A DNA stretch of 64,000 bases, taken from contig OZ026628.1 in the NCBI GenBank assembly GCA_964020975.1, positions 9,986,131 to 10,050,130 on the forward strand, given 5' to 3'. Below are positions 34,655 to 46,908 of the stretch, in pieces. Made by a program: the position numbers and the translations under genes. The stretch comes from Hermodice carunculata (lineage: Eukaryota; Annelida; Polychaeta; Eunicida; Amphinomidae). The notes under the pieces were generated by a model that saw nothing but the letters and a program-made list of their open reading frames with translations, searched no databases and was not told where the DNA came from. Position 1 is the first letter of the stretch. The number at the start of each line of letters is the position of its first letter.

Positions 34655-35240
34655 TATGTCGTCATCAATGTTGGTGGCGCCACCTATAGTATTGTGTAAT
34701 ATGCAGGTCAATGTGAAAATCTTATGACCACAGTACTGTTCACAGTTTTCAAGTTATCCCAATATAACTTTCAGCACTTATACGGGCTTTAAAAGTCTAG
34801 GTTATTTTCGATATTGGTGGCACCACCTACAATATTATGCAAGATAGGGGTGAAAATATGAAAATCTTGTGAACACTGTATCATCTTTAATTTGTTGCAG
34901 ATAATCTCCAAATTTAGTGGGATTGGGAAGGGGGAGTCAAAGTCTAAGTTGCTGGTAATACTAGTGGCGCCACCGATAATTAGATAGAAATTATGAGCCA
35001 AAATGTGTTTTAAGATATAGAATTCCATATCTTGAAAAGTAATTGGATTAGACTTGCCAAATTTATATGATATATAGACAATGTCCAAAGCTAGAATTGT
35101 ATATAATATCAGGTGACATTGACTTATATTTGTGAGGTCACCGTGCCTGTAAAGTTGAAAGAGGTGATTTTGTAACGGCAGGGTGCAGCTTGGACATCAA
35201 TGAGAATGTCAGGACAGCACCAGGCCTATGGACCTCTTGT
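34655..35240 (+). mobile_element. hairpin-ended element, second family, 3' part
   Basis: Core as in 31741-32260 (TTGGTGGCGCCACCT, AAAATCTTGTGAACACTGTA, ATTGGATTAGACTTGCCAAA) and a 3' end with the hairpin GGCCTATGGACC followed by TCTTGT, the end type of these elements. Several near-perfect GGTGGCGCCACC palindromes lie in the core. Confidence 0.7.
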
Positions 35241-35680
35241 ATTACATAATGTGGGTGAACTGGATCTTCTGTCCCAAGGTCACTGAGGACATAAAGTTAA
35301 GGACTCACTCATTGTTGTCTTGGCACATGCAACAATATCCATCACAAGAATTGTGCAAATAAACTATGATTACATGTAGAGCAAAGTGTCATCTGGTGGT
35401 CAAACAAGACAGTAAAATCACATAAGCTTTACATGTTCAGAAGCCACTTGAGGACCGACAACTTTGAAATGAACAGGTGTAATATAGCCATAGTGCCTGC
35501 AGAACATTTGGCCCATGGGCCTCATGTATTTCCTGAAAAGTTTGTTACCAGGATTTGTCAGTTTACAAATGAGTATGCAGATAACTGGATAGCACAGCAT
35601 CAGGAGTATATATGGGCAAAGCCATGCAGCCGTGTTTGTAAATGGCTAAAGCAGAGAGTTATTATCATAATATGACATTA
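35241..35680. other. no gene recognised
   Basis: A frame at 35433-35675 (RSHLRTDNFEMNRCNIAIVP, AEHLAHGPHVFPEKFV) is open but carries no motif I can name. GGCCCATGGGCCTC at 35510 resembles a terminal hairpin of the hairpin-ended elements. Confidence 0.4.
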
Positions 35681-35779
35681 ACAACACAGGAGTTGTTCAT
35701 TTATATTGAGATTTACTCTGCATATAGCATTTTTTAGATTGTAATATATCCTGAATGCCAGATTTTGACCGCAGATAGT

Positions 35780-36001
35780 GATTTGTTGCAAGTTTGCACT
35801 CATTGATCGCAACTTGACCTTGAGATTACAGTGGTCATTGTTTTGAGAGACTGCCCGCATGATCTCAACACCCTGGTCATACAGGTAGTTTAGGGTAATT
35901 GTGGTACTGTGCGGATAAGTTTTATCATGCATGAAGATGAAGTCTTCTCCTATTGAACCTGCATAGGGCAAAGAGTAGGGAGTCAATATAGTGCCGGGCA
36001 T
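35780..36001 (-). pseudogene. Tc1-like transposase fragment (DDE_3 domain)
   Basis: Minus-strand frame: SLPYAGSIGEDFIFMHDKTY then PHSTTITLNYLYDQGVEIM. This matches the second catalytic region of Tc1/mariner transposases, where the family consensus has IG..FI.MHDNARPH...V..YL...GIEVM; the catalytic Asp (HD) is kept. Downstream the likeness stops within about 20 residues. Only this short piece is left and no inverted repeats are seen around it. Confidence 0.7.
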
Positions 36002-36028
36002 TGAGGGTGCTATTCACTACAACCAGAT

Positions 36029-36600
36029 TTGTCTTTCCTCCCCCAGATATGGAACTATTCAGCTCCACTGTCGAAGGATTTCAATCTTCTTTTGACGTGT
36101 GTACACTATGCAAAGGAGTGGCAATTCAATTTTAATACCAAGAAGTTCAAGTGTATGATAATAGGTCCAAACTTGTTCTGTTCTACACCAAGTTGGTATC
36201 TTGGTACTATTCCCTTGGAAGTCACCAATTCTTTGGACATACTAGGTTTTTAAATTTACTGTGACAAACTCTTCGAACAGCCACATTGAAGGCAGAGTAA
36301 ATGCCTGTAGACAGAGCGTATATGGGTTAAGTAATAATGGTCTATTGTACCCAGGCTTAGCTACAGACGCAACAACATATTTGTTGAATACTGTTTGTGT
36401 TCCTATTTTAACGTATGGTCTTGATATTTGTAACATAACAACTGCTGGTCCAAAAAAGTAAGAGTCTACTCAAGGAAATCTGGTGAAACAATTTCTTGAC
36501 ATGTCATCACTCATCTCTGCTTAAGGCACTTAGCATTTCAACAATGTCAGATGTGATATCGACTTTTAAAACTGAGTCAACGTTTCAAAGATTTTTTAAG
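36029..36600 (+). pseudogene. non-LTR retrotransposon (LINE) reverse transcriptase, C-terminal part
   Basis: Reads YAKEWQFNFNTKKFKCMIIG, then STPSWYLGTIPLEVTNSLDI, LGF; after a frame change near 36250, NSSNSHIEGRVNACRQSVYG, LSNNGLLYPGLATDATTYLL, NTVCVPILTYGLDI; then after another change, GNLVKQFLDMSS and LKALSISTMSDVI. This is the palm-to-thumb part of a LINE reverse transcriptase of the Jockey/CR1/RTE-like groups, together with the HHSSLLKAL region. The N-terminal endonuclease and the catalytic YADD block are missing, as expected of a 5'-truncated copy. There are at least two frame changes, so it is not functional. Confidence 0.75.
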
Positions 36601-39600
36601 GTGGAGGTTCTGAAGTGAATACCTTTGGATAACCTCTGATCACTTTTTCATATTTTTGGATAGTTTGATACTTAAACAACATGCTCCCAAAAACTCAGTT
36701 GTAGGAACATAAAACTTATATGAGAAAAAAAAATTATCTGAAAACTTTTTGTTTACACTGAAAAGTTAAAGCAGTGCCAAGCACATGAGGTTTGTTTGCA
36801 TGAGCATGATAATGAAGCATGTCATTGTTTGCACAGTCATTAGTCCATGACCCCTGGAAACCAATTGGCAAGGGGCACTCATAGGGAACAGGAAACCATT
36901 AGCCATGGAGAGAAGAATTGGCCAGTTCAGACTAATCACTACCATTGTTCTGATTACTTTGAAATTCTCTATTGCTGTAAAAACAAATTAGTACAATCCA
37001 CTTACTGGTCCCCAAATATGGAAAGCTGCATTTGAACTCACACCCAAACAAGGCAAGTATGATGTTCCTAAGTTAAAAAAGTCTAGATTTAAGCCACAAA
37101 ATATCTTTTTTTTAATGACAACATAACAGAAGTAAAGCTACAAGTTTAATTCACACAGTAATTAACTCCTAGCACTCTGCCAGTATCTGGTATGGCACAC
37201 AGTGTGCCACCGGGCAGTTCTCTAATCGCTTGCGCAAGAGAGGACATGCTGGATTGAAAGTGCCTGGGCTCTGTGAGTTTTGCGATTCAATCCTAGTGAT
37301 CAACACAAAGTCGGTCAGAAATTACATGAGGTATCATTCTGCGCAATTTTTATTTCAATTTACCCCCTAATTTTTAGGTGGGGCTCCGTAAGGAGACCCC
37401 CTCTCATGTACATTGTACATAGTAGACCTAAAAAGTTCAATATTTGAAAACCAGGAACTATTCCTGTCGTGTTAATAGTCCTGATTTGTGACAAGACTTT
37501 ATTCTTAACATTTGATATCGGCAAAATAAACAAGACTGATACCTGAAGGGTTTAATAAGAGAAAATACTCTGTCACCACTGGTCACAATTGCTGAAAATG
37601 CCTAACTGTTAGCTGAAAAAGCCTAACTGTGAGAATATGTCATCCGGCGAACGTATGTATTCTGGTGCAAATTAGAAACAGATTTTAAAAAGGTGAAAGT
37701 TATTTTCTTTCATTTGTGCTCTTAATGGTAACACTGGTATTACTGCTCATTGCTGATGTAAAATGTAGATATTCTTTATCGATCTATGCACATTATCAGG
37801 ACCTTTCTGTTAAAAGAAGTTCCGTATCTTGCTTGTATTCGTGGGTGAATGTGACCTCAATTCTGTGAACACCGAACTTTTGTCAGCTCAATGAGGCTCT
37901 CCGTAGGTTTTTGCATATCCAGACAGTTACCAGTCTGAACACGTCCAAAGATGCATCAGACGGAAAAAATACATTGAGCATTTGTTACAGTGATCTAAAA
38001 AGTCCACGAGAAAATGTAATCAAGTTATCACTTCCCCTTACAAGTCTTGTGCAAGTACGCTGTTTTGGCGCAATAACAATATGTAAGTGCTTTAAAGTTG
38101 CATTCCGCGATATTTCATACACGTACCTATCCACGTAATTCATCACTAATCATGCGTCGAAGGACCGTTGTGCCTTCGTTTTGGTCAATAAACATGATAT
38201 TTTGGCGACAAGAAAGAGTTTTTACATTCGACCATGCAAGTGTTGTTTGTAACGGCATTCGGCCATGCACAACAGTTCTAGGGCAATTCCTCGCTGATGA
38301 GAGATATATTTAGAACCAGTTGGCTCTCGCCGGTCACGTGGCGTGCGCTATATTGCGAGAGCAAAGCACAATTGCATGCAATCTCCACGTGCTTGCAGAG
38401 CCGTCTGCGGAGACAGAGTGAAACTGTGAAATACCACTATTTTTTTGGTCGTCAACGAGAATAGAATTTTTCATGTCATTAACTGTGCTTGATCATATTT
38501 TAATCATGCATGTTCGTATCGCAAGACTCAATGATAAATGGACGAGTTTGTACGCTCATCGGTGCCTATGTTGTTTGTTCAAGCCTACGGCCTTCGCATC
38601 GTTCGAACTTGAAGACGACGGCATGCAGTCTCACATAATGTTCCGGTGTCAATGACAATGTTTGACACATTTATTGACGAAAAACAGCAAATAAAGCTTT
38701 TATGTATGGTGTTCATTTTGACGCTAAACTTGTGCATGTTTTTATAAATTCAAGTCGCGATCGTTTGCTATGGATTGTGTTTGTGTTCAATTGGTATATA
38801 TTTTGATAGACATATTTGTTTGCGTTAGATTACATAAGTGTGGAAAACGAGCAAATGAGAACACACATGGTCGCAAACAATAACACATGATTGTCATCTT
38901 CACCGTTCACTGCAAATACAGATTCAACTTGGAACATATTGACCTCAAATCTCAGGAAACTAAATTTTTATGCAGTGAAACAAACGTCGTTTCCAATTTC
39001 AAGATTTGTCTATAATTTGGTACCAGCAGTTCTAGGATGCAGGTACCTCCGTTCCATTGGTTATTAATGTTACAGCAAAGATGGTAGAAAAAGCCGTCCT
39101 TGAGGGTCGGTAAGGGTTTTTTTTTATTTATTTACCGTACTGGAAGCCGTCTTGTTTTACGTACTTCGTACTATCCAAAATTTTGAAAGATTTTTATTTT
39201 CCGTACTGCGTACTCTAGAAGAATAATTACCTGTACCAGCGTACCGAACCCCCCCCTTCTCCTTGGTTACAGTGAGCAAAACACTATCTTCATGCTTATC
39301 TGCAGAGAGAGAGAGAGAGAGAGAGAATTCGTCGTGTTTCCTACCAAAAATTTTGTTTTAGGATGTTTGTTTTATTGACGATGCACTGCATTCGTAACAA
39401 ATCAAAATCTGTATTTCGTTTTTTCTCTCTTTCTCTTCTTAGATCTTGTCAATATTATCGTCTGAATAATTTTCCTCGCGGTGTTCCTACCAACTCTACA
39501 CTATAGTAGATTGTTCCAATGCAATTAAGCAATCATATATTTCGAGTTTGCATCATGGTATGATACATTTGAAATCCTCAGTATTTTTTTTTTCATCGCA

Positions 39601-41335
39601 AATTACCAAAATAAAAATGCGAGATAAAAAACAAACAAAACAAACAAACAAAACAAAAGAAAAACAAAAAAAAAAAAACAAAACAAAACAAAACAAAAAC
39701 AAAACAAGCAAAAAACAAAAAAAAACAAGAACAAAACAAACAAACAACAACAAAAAAACAAACAAACAAAACACACACACAAAACCCACAGCAGATCTAG
39801 AAAGGACCAGATGAAATTCTGAATTACTTGACTAAAATGTTTTGTTTGGAAAAAATTGTTGATACCTTAAGTTTATGTACATCAACTTTTGTTCTGCATA
39901 TGACTTACAAGAAAGAACGATAGATAATTCTGTGCTGGAAGCATGTGCAGAAAAATGGGATGTTATTTAGTTGGACTTGTGTGTGCGTGTTTTCGGAGAA
40001 TGTATACGGTCGCGACCGATAATAGCAGATAGATATGGCTGAAGCAATGACCGAAAGAGTGAGAGAATGAGGCTTCTTTGTATAATAAATTTTATGTTTC
40101 GAAACGTACAGTTCCTCATCAAATTTTCATGTCGCATGTGCCATTATACCGAACACAGTGTGACACCCGAGGACCCGTTCAGACCGTTGTGCAGTATACC
40201 GTTCTGTCAATGGTGACAACGTTCAAAGCTTGTTCTAATCCATTGCAAATGCATTTGGCTAGTGTGGTACACAGCAATGTGAAATTACAAGTACAATTCT
40301 TTCTAATTTTTCAAAATAAATTCGTTATATTGTCGTCGAGAAATGTTGGTAAAATTCTCTGTCGGACGAGGCTCTGAACAACGTATTGCAACTTCCCACA
40401 CAAGTGGCATGCAGACAAATGTCTTAAGAAAGAAACTCACACATTATACCTTGCACAATCTTATAGAAATACAGAACTGATAAAGTCAAGTTCATGAGAA
40501 AATTTTATGGTGCCCCTAGGAAAATTGATGACGAATAGAATAACATAAATCTTTGACATCGTAGACAATAACAGCTTGATAAGTAGCGGAGGTCGCGGGC
40601 ACGTCTTCCTCGCAATATGTGCAGTCAAGAGCTGCCGATGCAGACAAAATTTTATCTCGAAGTTAGCGGGAAACGTAGATAATATGCCCATTTGTTTGTT
40701 GTTTTTTCTCTCTCTTTGTCTCTGAAGTTGCCGTCGTCTTTACTGATCTTAATTAACGGCACTTTTGTCCCATGAATTTGATTACCTTGCCACTCTTCCC
40801 CTCCCCCCCCCAAAAAAAAAGAAAAAGAAAAGAAAACTTCATCAAGCTGGAGCGGTTATAATATGATAATGATATTCGGATTCAATCTCAATTGATTACA
40901 AACACGACTGATCAAGTATCCATGACGACTTGAATATAACGACTTCAAAGAAATGGGCGGCTCCTGTGATCTTTGATTTTTTTTTCCGGCACGTGCGACA
41001 ATTGGGCACAGCTCTGAACGTCAGACCTGTTCAGAATGAATGTAGCGACATCATCATCACTTGCTCGCCCAAGGCTGACCTTGTCCTTCTTTTACAACCC
41101 GCTATCGCTCCATATTTTCCACACCGATGGAAACTGTGTGTGTCGGTCTTATTTTGTCACGCGCGGCTGGGGCACGTTTCTTTTCGCTGTGAGTAGCGTA
41201 ATTTAAATTTTCTTGGTCGCACAAGCAGACGAAAAGCCGGCTCAGACGGAAAACATAAGATGTACGCATGCGCGAGATCTGTATGTAAATGACCCAAATG
41301 ACGTTGTCCAGGAATTCCCTGCCGCACTCTGTTTG
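36601..41335. other. no gene recognised
   Basis: AT-rich, with AAAC-rich low-complexity DNA at 39630-39780 and a GA run at 39304-39327. 38320-38400 is GC-richer with two CACGTG E-boxes (38326, 38391) and might be a promoter, but no coding exon follows that I can support. The frame at 37911-38138 and others are without domains. Confidence 0.45.
39630..39780. repeat. (AAAAC)n/(AAAC)n low-complexity tract
   Basis: A-rich with regularly spaced C and rare G. The Lys/Thr/Gln-rich and Phe/Val/Cys-rich open frames are translations of it. Confidence 0.97.
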
Positions 41336-41413
41336 AATATTTAAGTTCCATCGGTGGAACCAGAAGAAGACTTGAGGATTACTCGGTAGTTTCACAAGTA
41401 AGTGTGTGTTTTT
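41336..41413 (+). other. exon-like segment with TATA-like box and donor, duplicated in reverse at 46.84-46.91 kb
   Basis: TATTTAAG at 41336 is followed by GTGGAACCAGAAGAAGAC, GAGGATTACTCGGTAGTTTC, and ACAA|GTAAGTG, a good donor. The same block occurs on the minus strand at 46840-46908 with a few changes. It looks like a non-coding first exon duplicated in inverted order, or like the arm of a larger foldback element. No coding exon can be tied to it. Confidence 0.35.
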
Positions 41414-43066
41414 ACCTCAGCTGACTTGTCAGTCAGCTGAGGTTTTGTGAGGGTCCATCGTCCGTCCGTCGTCCGTCCGTCCGTCGTCCACAATTCACAT
41501 TTTCGACTTCTTCTCAAAAACCGTCTGCCAGATCCACGTCAAACTTGGTGCAGGTGTGCCTTGGGTGGGTCTCTATCAAGTTTCTTCAAATTGTCACGGT
41601 CTAGTGATTTTTGGGATTTTTTTATGAATTTTTTGTTCTTTTTTGGGTAAATCTTAAAAAATCTTCTTCTCCGAAACCGCTCACCCAATTCCTTTGATAT
41701 CACACAGGAACACTCCCTGGGACTTGTAGTTCTTAATTTGTTCACTAGGTGGCGCTGCAATTTTTTTCTTATTTTTTATGAATTTTTGTGTGTTATAGCT
41801 ATTTACGACTTCTTCTCCAGAACCATCACTCAGATTAAGCTGAAACATGGTGAATATGTTCCTTGTAGAAGACTCAAACAAAGTTGTTCACTATGTGGGA
41901 ATGCTGCAGATTCCTGATTTTATATGATTTTTTCAATTCGGGTACTTATCGGTCAATGCAGCTTTCCTATTGATTACTATGGAAGTCAATGGGCATTCTA
42001 ATGCTAATTCACATTTTCGCCTTCTTCTCCAAAACTGTCATCCAGATTAACTTCAAAGTTGGTGGGAATGTACCTTGGGTGGGTCTCTACCAAGTTTGTT
42101 CAAATGGTCACGGTCTAGTGATTTTTGGATTTTTTATGAATATTTTTGTTCATTTTTGGGTGAAATCTTAAAAAATCTTCTTCTCTGAAACCGCTCACCG
42201 AATTGCTTTGATATCACACAGGAACACTCCCTGGGACTTGTAGTTCTTAATTTGTTCACCAGGTGGCGCTGCAGTTTTTTTCTATTTTTTTTATGAATTT
42301 TTGTGTGATATAGCTATTTTCAACTTCTTCTCCAGAGCTGTCTCTCAGATTAAGCTGAAACATGGCGGATATGTTCCTTGTAGAAGGGTCAAACAAAATT
42401 GTTCACTATGTGGGAATGCTGTGGATTCCTGATTTTTAAGGATTTTTTCAATTCTGGTACTGGTCGGTCAATGCAGCTTTCCTATTGATTACAATGGAAG
42501 TCAATGGGCATTCTAATGCTAATTCACTTTTTCGCCTTCTTCTCCAAACCGTCATCCAGATTAACTTCAAACTTGATGGCAATATATGTTGGTAGGGTTT
42601 CTACCAATTTTGTTCAAATGTTCATGCTCCAGTGATTTTTTTTATTTTCAATGAATTTTTTTGTTCTTTTTTTTGGACAAATCTTAAAAAACCTTGTAAG
42701 TCAATGGGCATTCTAATGCTAATTCACAGGACAACTGACACGAAATTTACTGTTTACTTGATAACTTGAGATCTGTTTTGAGTTAGCTAAACATGTTAAT
42801 TATTCTGTATGAAGGTCATGCTGAGACAGTACATAAATGACCTTGACCTCGTTTGTATGGTCACAGTGCAACGTACATCAATTTTACTCTTCATTATAAC
42901 TTGATAACTACTTGAACTTCGATGTTGCACATGTAAGTGTTCTTCTATAAAGTTCAGACTTACTCAGTGCATGGTGTCCTTGACCCTTTCCCAAGTTCAT
43001 AGAGCTGCAAGTGTGATGAATGTCAAGATCAGCTGAGGCACGGGCTGTTCACACAGCCCTCTTGTT
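41414..43066 (+). mobile_element. Helentron-associated-like element, copy 1 (complete, 1.65 kb)
   Basis: 5' end ACCTCAGCTGACTTGTCAGT (itself a hairpin with the next 8 bases), then a run of GTCC repeats. The core follows: AATTCACATTTTCGACTTCT starts at 41492, 42009 and 42524, so the repeat is about 515 bp. A conserved 3' segment of about 340 bp (GACAACTGACACGAAATTTA onwards) precedes the 3' end ATCAGCTGAGGCACGGGCTG with the hairpin GGGCTGTTCACACAGCCC, stopping at TCTTGTT. The CAGCTGAGG near the 3' end is the inverse of the 5' end but lies some 35 bases inside, an asymmetric terminal repeat. The element sits in a T-tract. Inferred to be a HINE/pearl-type non-autonomous Helentron relative; no helicase is encoded here. 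Confidence 0.78.
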
Positions 43067-43343
43067 CATATTTCGTTGTTTTATATTGTGTATTTTACAC
43101 GAGCGAAGATGTGTTTGTATAAAATTTGACAGGTTCCCTGCCACTTGCGGTGTCATCGCATCAATGTGGTATCCACGTGGTCATTGCCATGTTGACCATC
43201 ACATGAACATTATGGCAATGTCGCTCATCACGAGCACATGCTTATGAATATCAATGCATTGCTCACAAATTAAACTTGATGTGTGTTTTGAAGTCTTATA
43301 CTGAGTTGTTATTGTATGTCACTTGGTCTGCTTTATTGATTGC
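43067..43343 (+). repeat. inverted duplicate, left copy (inner part)
   Basis: CATATTTCGTTGTTTTATAT to TTTATTGATTGC matches the reverse complement of 46559-46835 at about 90% or better by eye. It continues the 41345-41413 block, from which element copy 1 separates it. 43344-44017 holds no gene. Confidence 0.88.
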
Positions 43344-43786
43344 GTTCATTGATTGTGGGATTCTGAGATGAATCAAGATCTAGGTCATGGATCCGAGCGA
43401 GAAGTGGATGTTTGTAAACATTGCCATGCTGAGACTGTCGACATTTTCAGTTCACGTTTTGAATAGCCTATCACTCAGTGCTGTACTCACTCAACCTTGC
43501 GCTCGATAAGGCTACTTTGTTTGATGCTAAAACTTTTTTTTCTTCGATTGATATACTGTATAGGGAAACTGTGCGCCAGAACAGTCACGGAGAGATGGGA
43601 AAAGTTGTGTTTTAATGGGAGGGAAAATGGCGTCAGTGAAAACTATTATTACAGCAAAGCAAAACTTATATAATTTAAAAGTTGGTTTGATTCATTTACA
43701 TGTTGAGCTTTAGATTTGTGACATCGTAATCATACATAACTTGCCTTTTTTGAACGATCTGAATAGAGGTTGAAATGTATGTATGT

Positions 43787-43809
43787 ATGTATATATATGT
43801 ATGTATGTG

Positions 43810-43881
<72 letters not shown>

Positions 43882-43883
43882 TG

Positions 43884-43960
<77 letters not shown>
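43787..43960. repeat. (TA)n/(TATG)n microsatellite
   Basis: About 170 bases of TA repeats with a few ATGT and ACAC interruptions. YIYIY open frames on both strands come from it. Confidence 0.98.
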
Positions 43961-43963
<3 letters not shown>

Positions 43964-44017
43964 TATTTTAAGTGTGATTAAAACCCCATCTTCTGCTGGG
44001 ATTTTGGTGTGATTTTT

Positions 44018-46150
44018 ACCTCAGCTGACTTGTCAGTCAGCTGAGGTTTTTTGAGGGTCCATCGTCCGTCCGTCGTCCACAATTCACATTTTCGACTTGT
44101 TCTCAAAAACCGTCAGCCATATTCACTTCAAACTTGGTGGAGATGTGCCTTGGGTGGGTCTCTACCAAGTTTGTTCGAATGGTCACGGTCCAGTGATTTT
44201 TGGATTTTTAATGATTTTTTTTGGTCCTTTTTTGGGTAAATCTTAAAAAATCTTCTTCTCCGAAACCACTCACTCAATTGCTTTGATATCACACAGGAAC
44301 ACTCTCTGGGACACTTAGTTCTTAATTTGTTCACCAGGTGGCACTGCAATTTTTTTCCTAATTTTATATGAATTTTTGTGTGTTATAGCTATTCTCGACT
44401 TCTTCTCCAGAACCATCACTCAGATTAAGCTGAAACTTGGTGAATATGTTCCTTGTAGAAGGGTCAAACAAAGTTCTTCACTATGTGGGAATGCTGCGGA
44501 TTCCTGATTTTTAAGGATTTTTTCAATTCTGGTACTTGTCGGTCAATGCAGCGTTCCTATTGATTACTATGGAAGTCAATGGGCATTCTAATGCTAATTC
44601 ACATTTTTGACTTCTTCTCCAAAACCGTCCTCCAGATTAACTTCAAAGTTGGTGGCAATGTACCTTGGGTGAGTCTCTACCAATTATGTTCACGTGGTCA
44701 TGCTCCAGTGATTTTTGGATTTTTAATGATTTTTTTTTTTTTTTTTTTTTTTTGGACAAATCTTAAAAAATCTTCTTCCCTGAAACTGCTTACCTTAATG
44801 CTTTGACGTCACACAGGAAGACATATAGGGACTCCTTGTTGTTAATTTGTTCACCAGGTGGCGCTGCAGTTTTTTTTCTAATTTTTTTGTGAATTTTTGT
44901 GTGCTATAGTTATTTTCGACTTCTTCTCCAGAACCGTTGCTCAGATTAAGCTTACACTTGGTGGATATGTTCCTAATGGAAGGGCCAAACAAAGTTGTTC
45001 ACTGTGTGGGAATGCTGCGGATTCCTGATTTTTAATGATTTTTTCAAGTCAGCTCCTTTGGGGTAAATGCACCTTTCCTATTGATTATCATGTAAGTCAA
45101 TGGTCATTCTAATGCTAATTTACATTTTCGACTTCTTCTCCAAATCCATCATCCAGATTGACTTCAAACTTGGTGGCAATGTACCTTGGGTGGGTGTCTA
45201 CCAGGTTTGTTCCAATGGTCATGTTCCAATGAATTTGGATTTTTTTGTGATTTTTTTTGAATAATCACTACAAAAGTTTTAATAGGAAAACTTAACATAG
45301 GAATTTCATGTAATGGTCATAACTTTAATAATATTGACCAGATTTACTTCAAACTTGGTGGGGATGTGCCTTTGGTGGATTTTACCAAGTGTGTTCAAAT
45401 GGTCAAGCTCTATTGATTTTTTGGATTTTTTATGAATTTTGTTGTTTGGGGGGGGGGGGGGGCAAACCTTAAAAATTCTTCTCTGAAACCGCTCACCCAA
45501 TTGCTTTGATATCGTTCATGGACACTCCCGGGAACACCTAGTTCCCAATATGTTCACCAGGTGGCGCTGCAATTTTTTTAAATTAATTTTTTGTATGGAT
45601 TTGCTATTTTTCACTTGTTCTCAGAACCATCCCTCAGATTAAGCTGAAATGTGATGGATATATTGTTGTGGAAGGGTCAAACAGTTGTTTACTAGGTGGC
45701 ACTGCTTTGGATTCCTGATTTTTAAGGATTTTCAATTCGGGTACTTATCGTTCAATGCAGCTTTCCTATTGATTACTATGTAAGTCAATGGGCATTCTAA
45801 TGCTAATTCACAGCACAACTGACACGAAATTTACTGTTTACTTGATGTCTTGAGATCTGTTTTGAGTTAGCTACACATGTTAATTATTGTGTATGAAGGT
45901 CATGCTGAGACAGTACATGAATGACCTTGACCTCGTTTGTGGGGTCACAGTGCAACATACATGAATTTTACTCTTCATTATAACTTGAGAATTACTTGAA
46001 CTTTGATGCTGCACGTGTGGGTGTTCTTCTATAAAGGTCAGACTTACTCAGAACATGGTGTCCTTGATCCTTTCCCAAGTTCATAGAGCTGCAAGTGTGA
46101 TGAATGTCAAGATAAGCTGAGGCACGGGCTGCTCACACAGCCCTCTTGTT
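44018..46150 (+). mobile_element. Helentron-associated-like element, copy 2 (2.1 kb)
   Basis: Same ends and core as copy 1. It starts ACCTCAGCTGACTTGTCAGT after ATTTTT, core units begin near 44082, 44597 and 45118, and a further part-unit with GGGGATGTGCCTTTGGTGG lies near 45350. It ends GGGCTGCTCACACAGCCC then TCTTGTT. Longer than copy 1 by about one core unit, so core number varies between copies. Confidence 0.78.
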
Positions 46151-46558
46151 TAAGGTCCATCTTCCTGCATACCCTTGGAATGGAAAATGACAACCTGTAT
46201 GTATTAAATGTACAGGGTGGCCTTTTACAGATCAAGGGTAGAAATTAAACCAGAGGAGAAGCACTTCCAGTGATGAGGGGGCTAACAATTCTGTTTCTAT
46301 TTTGCACCACCTGATTAAAGTGTACTGGAGCTCAAATGAAATAATACAGTGAAAACTCAAAGTGACACTCAGTTATCTGACATATTCATTATAATGACAC
46401 AAATTTGAAGGGACTGAAGTTGTTGTTCCTTTGTTTTTTGACTCATTAATCTGAAATATTCAGATATCTGACTCATTTTCTTGGAAAAAAATAGTGTCAT
46501 TCTTACAAGTTTTCATTGTGCCTGCTATGTGTTGACCCTGACAAACATTAAATATGTA

Positions 46559-46908
46559 GCAATCAATAAAGCAGACTTAGTGACATACAATAACAACTCA
46601 GTATAAGACTTCAAAACACACATCAAGTTTAATTTGTGAGCAATGCGCCGATATTCAAAAGCATGTGCTGATGGTGAATGACATCGCCATAATGTTCATG
46701 TGATGGTCAACATGGCAATGACCGCGTAGATACCACATTGATGCGATGACACCGCAAGTGGCAGGGAACCTGTCAAATTTTATACAAACACATCTTCGCC
46801 CGTGTAATATGTACAAGGTAAAACAACGAAATATGAAAAACACGCACTTACTTGTGAAACTACTGAGTAATCCTCAGGTATTCTTCTAGTTCCACCTCTT
46901 CGCAGTGG
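46559..46908 (-). repeat. inverted duplicate, right copy (preserved empty site)
   Basis: On the minus strand this runs straight from the exon-like block (GAGGATTACTCAGTAGTTTC, CACAAGTAAGTGCGTG) through TTTTT into CATATTTCGTTGTTTTAC, without the 1.65-kb element that separates these two parts at 41413/43067. It is therefore the empty-site counterpart of copy 1; the junction is at about 46835-46840. Confidence 0.9.

Noticed and set aside
39548-39814. Lys/Thr/Asn-rich and Phe/Val/Cys-rich proteins
   Set aside because: Low-complexity AAAC tract.
41414-43066. Classical Helitron (5' TC, 3' CTRR, insertion between A and T)
   Set aside because: The empty site shows a T-tract target and ends ACC/CTTGTT. 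The Helentron-type pattern fits better.
43770-44012. Long IYIYIY/YIYVC open frames on both strands, also at 14236-14448
   Set aside because: Pure translations of TA microsatellites.
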